This document shows positions 6,522 to 13,207 of a stretch of 14,614 nucleotides of DNA, piece by piece. The notes under the pieces are model-generated. The model was given only the letters and a program-made list of their open reading frames with translations, was not told the DNA's origin and did not search any database. The translations under genes and the position numbers were made by a program. The stretch's first letter is position 1. The number at the start of each line of letters is the position of its first letter. The DNA is from UBA7378 sp049611805 (GTDB lineage: Bacteria; Pseudomonadota; Alphaproteobacteria; RS24): the NCBI GenBank assembly GCA_049611805.1, contig JBMZAX010000024.1:1-14614 (forward strand), read 5' to 3'.

Positions 6522-9118
6522 TGCGCCAACGCGCCGGACGGTGCCTTGGGCGGTTCTTTGCGCGGTACAATCATTTCCAGTACCACGGCAAGTGCCGGCA
6601 GAACCGTCACGGCCATAACCATATTGATCATGAACATGAAGGCCAGCAAGAGGCCCATATCGGCCTGGAATTTGAGTGCTGAGAACGCCCATGTCGACAC
6701 ACCGATTGCCAAGGTCAGAGCCGTGAACACAACGGCCATGCCGGTTTCGTTCAGCGTCTTCTTGAAGCTCAAAGTCACATCATCGCCCTGCGACAGGTGG
6801 AACTGGATGCGGTTGTAAATGTAAAACGCATAATCCACCCCAAGGCCCACGGCCAGCACCATCACCGGCAATGTCGCCACGGTCAGCCCGATTTCAAGCA
6901 CTTCCATGAACCAGTAGCCCATAAAGGTTGCCAGTGTCAGCGGCACACAACACGCGATTGTGGCCCGCCAGTCGCGATAGGTCAGAATGACCAGCGCAAT
7001 GATGGTCATATAGACATACATCATCATCGGCAGTTCCGAGATTTCAATCTCCTCATTCACGGCGGCCTGAACCCCCATATTGCCGGAGGCCAGACGGATC
7101 GACACGGCGTCGACTTCGCTGGAAGTGACTTTGACGCCCCGTGCCGCCAATGCGTCCAGAAGCGATTCCGGCGTATCCTGCTCAACATCATAAGTGATCG
7201 CCAGCGCCGAAGTGACGCCATTATCGACCACATCGGCTTTGATGCCGAGCTCATAGCCCGACGCATCCCTGATCGGCGGGTCGGTCGACACCATCAGATT
7301 GGCCACCGGCGAGGGTTGCTCGTCGCGGAACGTCTTGACCGCTTTGGTCACGCGCTCAATCGTTGTCGCTTTGGCGTCATCAAGGAAAATGAGCTGTGTC
7401 AGCAGGCGGCAGTCTTCGTCGAGCAGACCCGTCGATGTACCGATCGGGGCCACCGACTGCACCAGCGCATATTTATTGCGCGGCAAAGCCTGCCATTTGA
7501 GATTGCCCTCATTGAAGCCGGCACTCGACTGGCGCGTCACATAAGGCAATGACAATACCAGCGATACGCCCTCAACATTGCGCAGATACCACGAAAACTC
7601 GTTGAGATATTTCATGTAAGGATAGTTGATGCAAGCCTCTGCCGGCGTTTCGACAATCACCGTCAGCAGGTTGAGGCCAAGCGCAAATTTATCCGCAATG
7701 GCGCGGCTGTCTTCATTATAGCGCGCTTCTTTGCGCAATTCCGGCGACCCGGCGTGAAGCGCACCGACATGGCGGTCCTGGCTTTGAATGAAGGCCGTAA
7801 CGAACAGCGCGATTGCCAAAAACACAATGACGATGGCCGATTTCGGGTTCGCCACATTGCCAATGGTCTGCATGATGCGAATGCGGGCCTCGCGCGCTTT
7901 GGCGGCACGTGCCGCAAAACCATCGTCAATTTTGAAGAAGCTGACCATTACGGGCAGCATGACCAGATTGGTCAGAATTTTGAGCGCAACACCGATGGAA
8001 GCGGTGATCGCAAGCTCCTGAATCATCTGGATGGGAATGAAATACAGCGTGCCGAAACCAACAAGGTCGGTGACCAGCGCCATGGAGCCCGGAATGAGCA
8101 GGCCGCGGAAACTGGCGCGCGCCGCCTCATCACTGCTGCTTCCTTTGGAAATCTCGGCCGTGATGAGATTGATCTGCTGCACGCCGTGGCTCACCCCGAT
8201 CGCAAAGACGAGGAAGGGCACCAAAATCGCCAGCGGGTCGAGCCCGTAGCCCAGCAGTTTCAAAATGCCGAACTGCCAGACGAGCGATGTCAGCGAACAA
8301 AATAGCGGCAGGAAGGTCAACACGGCCGAGCGCGCGTAAACATAAACCGACATGATGGTCAAAATCAGCGCGACGCCAAAGAACTGTACCACCGTGCCCG
8401 CGCCATCGGCAATATCGCCGATAAGCTTGGCAAAGCCGATTATCTGCACTTCATATTTGTCATTTTCGAATTTGGCGCGAATATCGGTTTCCAGTTTTTC
8501 GGCCAGATCAAAATAATTCAGCCTTTCGCCGGTTTTGACGTCCAAATCCAAAAGCTCCGCGCGCACCATGGCGGCGGAAAAATCATTGGCCACGAGACGC
8601 CCGACAAAGCCGCCGCGCACCACATTGTTCTCAATGATGGAAAGCGCCGGTTCGCAGGTCGTTGCCAGACTTGCCGTTTTCAGGCGCGACACGCATTGGT
8701 CATCCAGATTGTCGACCGTAATTGTTCCGGGAATAACATCATCGGCCACAAAACCGTCTTCGGTAATTTCAAAATACCGCGAATTTGGGGTCCACAGCGA
8801 TGTCAGCGTATGGCGGGCGACGCCGGGCAGATAGAACAACGCATCCGTCAAATCCTTATAGGTGCTGAAATAATCCTTGTTCCAGATCACACCGTCGCGC
8901 TGTTTCAAAACAACAATGATGCGGTTCGACCCGAACAGACGGTCGCGATATTCCTGAAATGTCTGAATATATTCATGGCCTGCCGGCAATTGCTTTTCAA
9001 AGCCGGCCGTCATGCGCTGCTGCGTGGCATAATATCCGCTATAGATTGTGAAGGCCGCGAAGAAACCGAGAATAATCAATCTCGACCGAAAAACGATATC
9101 TTCTAATTTTTCTAACAT
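6518..9118 (-). CDS. RND-superfamily exporter (MMPL type)
   Basis: An 866-residue inner-membrane transporter of the MMPL-like branch of the RND superfamily, which uses the proton gradient to move hydrophobic molecules such as lipids. The architecture is an N-terminal helix (about 12-32), a large periplasmic domain, a helix bundle (about 244-395) with FAIGVSHGVQQIN, a connector, a helix (about 427-444), a second periplasmic domain, and a second bundle (about 695-850) with LAVGLGVDYAFYIYNRI. Each periplasmic domain carries a cysteine pair (142/155 and 496/570) likely to form disulfides. The start is the ATG at 9116-9118, with GGGAGGG at 9123-9129. A GTG at 9136 in frame lies upstream of that site. 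No membrane-fusion or outer-membrane partner is adjacent. Hopanoid exporter HpnN is a distant relative, but no hopanoid gene is near. Confidence 0.87.
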   Translation of the reverse strand: MLEKLEDIVFRSRLIILGFFAAFTIYSGYYATQQRMTAGFEKQLPAGHEYIQTFQEYRDRLFGSNRIIVVLKQRDGVIWNKDYFSTYKDLTDALFYLPGVARHTLTSLWTPNSRYFEITEDGFVADDVIPGTITVDNLDDQCVSRLKTASLATTCEPALSIIENNVVRGGFVGRLVANDFSAAMVRAELLDLDVKTGERLNYFDLAEKLETDIRAKFENDKYEVQIIGFAKLIGDIADGAGTVVQFFGVALILTIMSVYVYARSAVLTFLPLFCSLTSLVWQFGILKLLGYGLDPLAILVPFLVFAIGVSHGVQQINLITAEISKGSSSDEAARASFRGLLIPGSMALVTDLVGFGTLYFIPIQMIQELAITASIGVALKILTNLVMLPVMVSFFKIDDGFAARAAKAREARIRIMQTIGNVANPKSAIVIVFLAIALFVTAFIQSQDRHVGALHAGSPELRKEARYNEDSRAIADKFALGLNLLTVIVETPAEACINYPYMKYLNEFSWYLRNVEGVSLVLSLPYVTRQSSAGFNEGNLKWQALPRNKYALVQSVAPIGTSTGLLDEDCRLLTQLIFLDDAKATTIERVTKAVKTFRDEQPSPVANLMVSTDPPIRDASGYELGIKADVVDNGVTSALAITYDVEQDTPESLLDALAARGVKVTSSEVDAVSIRLASGNMGVQAAVNEEIEISELPMMMYVYMTIIALVILTYRDWRATIACCVPLTLATFMGYWFMEVLEIGLTVATLPVMVLAVGLGVDYAFYIYNRIQFHLSQGDDVTLSFKKTLNETGMAVVFTALTLAIGVSTWAFSALKFQADMGLLLAFMFMINMVMAVTVLPALAVVLEMIVPRKEPPKAPSGALAH

Positions 9119-9317
9119 TATGCCCTCCCGAAGCACAAATGAGCCGCCCCTTTTTCTGGGCGTCTTATAGGGGTCTTTGTTTCAAAATTAGCACCAAGAC
9201 GCAACATAAAAAACTGATTTTCATGCGCCAAAGGTCGCATTTCCCGTGTTAAACTGCCGTTTGACGACGCTTGGGCCCCTGATTTGACAAAACCCCCAGC
9301 AGACAAGCCGGCAAACC
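9119..9317. promoter_or_regulatory. Divergent spacer between RND exporter and mmcB
   Basis: This gap of about 200 nt must hold promoters for both flanking genes. On the minus strand it carries the RND ribosome binding site (9123-9129) and a TATAAG hexamer, but I see no -35 at proper spacing. On the plus strand a TTGACA lies at 9283-9288 without a matching -10, and mmcB has no clear Shine-Dalgarno sequence. No gene is visible in it. Confidence 0.35.
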
Positions 9318-9848
9318 ATGACAGAACAGCCCCGCAATGGTGATAATTTTGACGAAGACGCGCTTTATGACGGGCGTCAGTCGGAAACCGCCATGCGGAT
9401 TATGCGCGGTGTCTCACGCATGCTGGCCGGGCAGAATTTTGCCGGACTGCCGGAAGTCACCCTGCCCAATCACCGGCGTGCGGATTTGCTGGCGGTTGGC
9501 CCGCGCGGGGAAATATGGATTATCGAGATCAAAAGCAGCCTGACCGATTTTCAAACGGACAAAAAATGGCCCGATTATCTGGACTATTGCGACAGCTTCT
9601 TTTTTGCGGTCGAACCCGATTTTCCGATCGAGCGCCTGCCTGAGGCATGCGGGCTGATATTGGCGGATGCTTATGGTGCCGAAATCATTCGGCCGGCGCC
9701 TGTTTCCAAGCTGGCGGCGGCGCGGCGCACCGTGATAACGCGGCGCGTGGCGCGGGTCGGTGCAAATCGGCTGCGGCGCCTGTCAGACCCGCGTCGGCCG
9801 ATAACGGCCCGCAAGCCCCAAAACCACCCGATTGACCCGAAACCTTAG
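9318..9848 (+). CDS. mmcB: MmcB-family DNA repair protein (PD-(D/E)XK nuclease fold)
   Basis: A 176-residue protein matching the alphaproteobacterial MmcB family, tied to resistance to DNA damage such as mitomycin C. The restriction-endonuclease-like core is clear: Glu46 in LPEVTLP, Asp56 in HRRADLLAV, then IWIIEIKSS with Glu70 and Lys72 as the ExK. Next come the highly conserved DKKWPDYLDYCDSFFFAV (81-98) and GLILADAYGAEIIRPAP. Together these predict metal-dependent nuclease chemistry. The protein is somewhat longer than usual because of a basic, proline-rich tail after about residue 158. Transcription could be damage-induced, but I saw no alphaproteobacterial SOS box (GTTC-N7-GTTC) upstream. 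It converges on regA, and the two stop codons overlap. Confidence 0.9.
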   Translation: MTEQPRNGDNFDEDALYDGRQSETAMRIMRGVSRMLAGQNFAGLPEVTLPNHRRADLLAVGPRGEIWIIEIKSSLTDFQTDKKWPDYLDYCDSFFFAVEPDFPIERLPEACGLILADAYGAEIIRPAPVSKLAAARRTVITRRVARVGANRLRRLSDPRRPITARKPQNHPIDPKP

Positions 9849-10396
9849 CGCGGCGCGCGTTTTGCGAGAATACGTTGCAGCGTGCGCCGGTGCATGTTCA
9901 GCCGTCTTGCCGTTTCGGAAACATTGCGGTCGCACAATTCAAACACGCGCTGAATATGCTCCCAGCGCACCCTGTCCGCAGACATGGGGTTGTCGGGCGG
10001 GGCGGCCTTGCCGCCTTGGGCCATCAGTGCGGCGTGAATTTCATCGGCATCGGCCGGCTTGGCAAGATAGTCGACGGCACCGCGTTTGACCGCCTCAACC
10101 GCCGTGGCAATATTGCCATAGCCGGTCAGCATAATCACGCGCGCTTCGGGCGATACCTCGCGCAGGCTTTCGACCACATCCAGCCCGTTGCCGTCTTCCA
10201 GCCGCATGTCGATAACGGCATAATTCGGTTTGACGGATTTTCCCAGCTTCACACCTTCGGCAACACTTGCCGCACATGTGACCGCATAGCCGCGACTTTC
10301 CATCGCGCGCGCCAACCGGTTCAGCCAGGGCTCATCATCATCGACAATCAGCAGGCTCAGTTCGGGTTCATTTGCTGTTTCGATAGTTTCTGCCAA
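9845..10396 (-). CDS. regA: Redox response regulator RegA/ActR/PrrA
   Basis: A 183-residue DNA-binding regulator, partner of the RegB-type kinase encoded just upstream. In relatives it controls respiration, nitrogen and carbon fixation, and photosynthesis in response to redox state. The receiver domain (about 13-125) has the acidic cluster DDDE (19-22), phospho-acceptor Asp63, Thr91 and Lys113. A short proline-containing linker leads to a Fis-type helix-turn-helix (about 146-179) ending NVSETARRLNMHRRTLQRIL, nearly invariant in RegA/ActR/PrrA. The start is a TTG at 10394-10396, supported by GGAG at 10403-10406, 6 nt away; no in-frame ATG is better placed. It follows regB by 52 nt on the same strand. 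The N-terminus and length fit the family. Confidence 0.95.
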   Translation of the reverse strand: MAETIETANEPELSLLIVDDDEPWLNRLARAMESRGYAVTCAASVAEGVKLGKSVKPNYAVIDMRLEDGNGLDVVESLREVSPEARVIMLTGYGNIATAVEAVKRGAVDYLAKPADADEIHAALMAQGGKAAPPDNPMSADRVRWEHIQRVFELCDRNVSETARRLNMHRRTLQRILAKRAPR

Positions 10397-10402
10397 AACA
10401 AT

Positions 10403-10406
10403 CTCC
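10403..10406 (-). promoter_or_regulatory. Ribosome binding site for the regA TTG start
   Basis: GGAG on the minus strand, 6 nt before TTG at 10396-10394. It is in the 52-nt regB-regA gap, which contains no terminator-like hairpin, so the genes are probably cotranscribed. Confidence 0.5.
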
Positions 10407-10448
10407 GCATATTGCTATAGCGAAGATGTAGGACATTATTTGCGGATT

Positions 10449-11825
10449 TCAATCGGATGCCGCATCAAATCGCGCGCGCGACCAGTGAATGGCCACATAA
10501 GCTCCACCGGGCGCAGCTCCGCCGACCCTTTCGTCCGGCGCCAGATTGCGCGCTTCAATGCGCCCGCCGGAGCGCAACAGCAGGGTGCGGGCAATAAAAT
10601 AGCCGAGCCCCATGCCGGTTTGGCCTTCATCATCGGCCTCATCACCCCCGCGTGCGCGGGTCGTATTATAGGGCTCGCCCAGCCGCGCCAGAATATCGGG
10701 CTGAAAACCGGGCCCGTCATCAGCAATTTCAATGACCACTTCTTCGGATGAATAGCGCCCGTTAACCCACACATTTTTGACGGCAAAATCGGCGGCATTG
10801 GCAATCAGATTGCCGATGCCGTAAATCAGTTCGGGCTGGCGCAAAATCTCCGGCACCGCCGACGCAAAATCTCCGGAACTGCCTTCATAAGGCAAGCACG
10901 ACACATGCAGTTTTTTGTCGCTTGGGCCAACCTCCAGCACCGCTTCTTCCAGCAATGCCCCCAAGGGCAGGCGCGAAATGACCGGATCCTTGGTGTCTTC
11001 GGCTGTCAGCGACGCCAAAATATCGCGGCATCTATTGGCCTGTTCGACCATTAGGGTCACATCGTCGCGCAGGCCGCCATCAAGCGCCGGATTGGTGAGC
11101 AATTCGCGGCTGACAAGCGCGATTGTGCCCAGCGGGGTTCCCAGCTTATGGGCGGCAGCCGCGGCCAGACCGTCAAGCGCCGACAGGCGCTGTTCGCGCT
11201 CGATAATGCGCTGGCTGGCGGCCAGCGCGGCGGACATGCGCCGCCCCTCGCGGCTGACCCGCCACACATAGGAGGGAATGAACACCAGCGCGATCAGCAG
11301 CGCCGCCCAAATGCCCATCATATAAATGCCCGGCAGAACCGGTGCCGGCCCCGACCACGGCAATGGCTGATGAAAAAACAGCAAAACCGTGACCCAGCCG
11401 CTTGCCACACCGACCAGAAGTGCGGTTGTGCGCGCCTGCATGACGGAAGCCGAAATGGTGACGGGTGCCAGAAACAGCAGGGCAAACGGGTTCATCAACC
11501 CGCCCGTCAGATACAGCAAAATACCAAGCTGGGTCAGGTCATAGGCCAGATACCACGCCGCCTCACGCCCGGTGAGCATGTGGCTGACCGGATAGCGCAA
11601 GACCAGCCAGGCGTTCAGCAAAACCGATGCGCTGATGGTAAATAACAGCTCGATAATCGGCAGTTGAAATTCAAGCCCGAAACCGACAACCAGCACCGCA
11701 CCCAGCTGGCCGATAACCGCCAGCCAGCGCAGGAAAATCTGCACCCGCAAACGCACCGAACTGCCGACAAGGCCGGTTGGCGTGGCACCGGCAGGCGACA
11801 ACCAGCTTGCCGGCCCCGCCGCCAT
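10449..11825 (-). CDS. regB: Redox sensor histidine kinase RegB/ActS/PrrB
   Basis: A 458-residue membrane histidine kinase that phosphorylates RegA. About six hydrophobic segments occupy residues 30-186. Within them is GGLMNPF (108-114), the family's GGxxNPF quinone-binding signature. The dimerisation/phospho-acceptor segment has AHKLGTPLGTI with His226, and Cys266 in NRCRDIL. The His-to-Cys distance of 40 equals that of His225/Cys265 in Rhodobacter capsulatus RegB, where the cysteine is redox-active. The ATPase domain shows the N box around NLIANAADFA, then IADDGPGF and GMGLGYFIA. The ATG at 11823-11825 shares a base with the TGA of the upstream ankyrin gene (TGATG), indicating translational coupling. 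Confidence 0.95.
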   Translation of the reverse strand: MAAGPASWLSPAGATPTGLVGSSVRLRVQIFLRWLAVIGQLGAVLVVGFGLEFQLPIIELLFTISASVLLNAWLVLRYPVSHMLTGREAAWYLAYDLTQLGILLYLTGGLMNPFALLFLAPVTISASVMQARTTALLVGVASGWVTVLLFFHQPLPWSGPAPVLPGIYMMGIWAALLIALVFIPSYVWRVSREGRRMSAALAASQRIIEREQRLSALDGLAAAAAHKLGTPLGTIALVSRELLTNPALDGGLRDDVTLMVEQANRCRDILASLTAEDTKDPVISRLPLGALLEEAVLEVGPSDKKLHVSCLPYEGSSGDFASAVPEILRQPELIYGIGNLIANAADFAVKNVWVNGRYSSEEVVIEIADDGPGFQPDILARLGEPYNTTRARGGDEADDEGQTGMGLGYFIARTLLLRSGGRIEARNLAPDERVGGAAPGGAYVAIHWSRARFDAASD

Positions 11826-12418
11826 CAGCGCGCGCCCCCGGCTTTATCGAGGGCCAGCAATACTTGTTGCGAACGCATAATTGTGGCCCAGTCTCTGGCC
11901 GTGCGGCCGGTGCTGTCGGTTTCTTCCGGATCGGCACCGGCTGCCAAAAGCAATGTGACAATTTGATGGAAGCCAAGACGCGCGGCACTGATCAGCGGCA
12001 CTTCATTGTCTTGTGCAACACGATTGGGGTCGGCACCGCCGGCCAGCAAAATATCGACAATTTCAGTATGGCCGCGCCGCGCCGCCAGCGACAGGGCGGT
12101 GGCGCGATTGGCGTCACGACGGTCGGGCTGGGCACCAAGTTCGAGCAGCGCCCGCACCACATGGGCATGCCCCCAATCGGCGGCGGCGTGCAGGGCCGTG
12201 CCGTCATCAATGCCGCGTTCATTAATATTGGCCCCGGCGAGAAGCTCAAGCCGGACGCCCTCAAGATCACCCGCGCGTGCCTTGTCGATAAGGGATTTGT
12301 CTTCGATGACGGGTTTTTCCTGCGCCGCAACCGGCACGCTTGTCAGCGCGAGGCAAAAAACGAGACAGGCAACAAAACACCCAAACACACCCGCTGCGCG
12401 CGCGGGCCCGTTTAACAT
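11825..12418 (-). CDS. Secreted ankyrin-repeat protein
   Basis: A 197-residue protein with a signal peptide (hydrophobic core about 11-31, likely cleavage after VAA at 32, before QEKP) and four ankyrin repeats at about residues 40-68, 73-101, 105-134 and 139-168. These show the usual TALHAAADWGH, TALSLAARRGH and PLISAARLGF helices and LLxxGADP turns. A last partial repeat (TARDWA) caps the array. It is expected in the periplasm as a protein-binding scaffold; the partner is unknown. The ATG at 12416-12418 is preferred because it yields a clean signal peptide and follows GGGG at about 5 nt. The frame stays open upstream to 12574, but that extension runs into the senC start on the other strand and would bury the signal. 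The stop overlaps the regB start (TGATG), so it heads the regBA operon. Confidence 0.85.
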   Translation of the reverse strand: MLNGPARAAGVFGCFVACLVFCLALTSVPVAAQEKPVIEDKSLIDKARAGDLEGVRLELLAGANINERGIDDGTALHAAADWGHAHVVRALLELGAQPDRRDANRATALSLAARRGHTEIVDILLAGGADPNRVAQDNEVPLISAARLGFHQIVTLLLAAGADPEETDSTGRTARDWATIMRSQQVLLALDKAGGAR

Positions 12419-12435
12419 ATATGCCCCACGCCACT

Positions 12436-12480
12436 GCGACTTTCCGCGTGATTGAACAAACATCATGCGTTGGGTATAAC
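12436..12480 (+). promoter_or_regulatory. Predicted sigma-70-type promoter for senC, with RegA-like half-site
   Basis: TTGAAC (12452-12457) and TATAAC (12475-12480) are separated by exactly 17 nt, a good vegetative promoter by eye. A transcript would start near 12487, about 78 nt before the SCO gene. Just upstream of the -35, TGCGAC-TTTCC-GCG (12435-12448) has one half matching the YGCGRC half-site described for RegA/PrrA; the second half is poor. This suggests, but does not show, control by the RegA encoded next door. Confidence 0.5.
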
Positions 12481-12564
12481 CGACCCCATGCCTGTGGCGC
12501 AAGCGCGCGGCACAAATCGCGCAAAGCCCAAAACGCAAGGGCAAGCCAATAAGCGGGGACAAAA

Positions 12565-13191
12565 ATGAAAACACATATGCGTGCCAGCCTTATTATCAGC
12601 TCTATCGGTCTGTGCGTCGTGCTTGGCCTGCTGGTCGGCCATAGATTGGCCGCAACCGACGAAGCCCCGGCCAAGCCCCAGACGGCGGATATCGGCCGGG
12701 CTTTCGAACTGGTGGATGATGCCGGCCTTCGTGTTTCGCAGGACAGTCTGAAAGGACGCTACAGCCTGATTTATTTCGGCTTTACCTATTGCCCCGATGT
12801 GTGCCCGACATCCTTGCAAATAATGACGCTGGCGCTTGAAGAAATCGAGGCCGATCGTGAAGCCGATGACGGCGCGCCCGCAATCCAGCCGATTTTCATA
12901 ACCGTTGACCCCGAACGCGACACGCCGGCGGCGCTCAAGCAATATGTCAGTCATTTCCACCCGCGTTTGCGCGGCTGGACGGGCACGCCGGCGCAGATTG
13001 ACGACGCCATGCGTGCGTTCAAAGTCTATCGCGCGCGCGTTGAGGACACTTCCAATGCAGACGGCTATACGATTGACCATAGTTCGATTTTTTACCTGAT
13101 GGGGCCGGACGGGGCGTTTGTGTCCCATTTCGACCACGCCGTGGCACCGGAAGAACTTGCCGCCGCCCTCAAAAACCTCATTGCCGGTTGA
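12565..13191 (+). CDS. senC: SCO/SenC copper-binding protein
   Basis: A 208-residue membrane-anchored periplasmic protein of the SCO1/SenC/PrrC family, which delivers copper to the CuA centre of cytochrome c oxidase and may act as a thiol-redox factor. The N-terminal anchor is about 7-27 with no obvious cleavage site. The thioredoxin-fold domain has FGFTYCPDVCPTSL with Cys76 and Cys80, and His172 in IDHSSIFYL: the three copper ligands. The FITVDPERDTP segment (111-121) is also a family hallmark. It starts at the ATG at 12565, with GGGGA upstream. It diverges from the ankyrin-regB-regA operon across about 146 nt. SenC genes commonly sit beside regB/regA in alphaproteobacteria, supporting a link to respiratory control. 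Confidence 0.94.
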   Translation: MKTHMRASLIISSIGLCVVLGLLVGHRLAATDEAPAKPQTADIGRAFELVDDAGLRVSQDSLKGRYSLIYFGFTYCPDVCPTSLQIMTLALEEIEADREADDGAPAIQPIFITVDPERDTPAALKQYVSHFHPRLRGWTGTPAQIDDAMRAFKVYRARVEDTSNADGYTIDHSSIFYLMGPDGAFVSHFDHAVAPEELAAALKNLIAG

Positions 13192-13207
13192 CCAAAGACC
13201 GGCCGGG

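Noticed and set aside
6797..8305. Long plus-strand open frames opposite the RND exporter (6797-7552, 7754-8305)
   Set aside because: His/Arg/Gln-rich translations without motifs; they mirror the codon pattern of a conserved transporter.
9119..9317. SOS (LexA) box before mmcB
   Set aside because: I looked for GTTC-N7-GTTC, the alphaproteobacterial box, and found none in the spacer.
12419..12574. N-terminal extension of the ankyrin protein
   Set aside because: The frame is open, but the extension has no good ribosome binding site, would bury the signal peptide, and overlaps the senC promoter and start.
13192..13207. CCGGCCGG palindrome between senC and the PBP gene as a terminator
   Set aside because: The stem is short and no T-tract follows on either strand, so it does not qualify as an intrinsic terminator.
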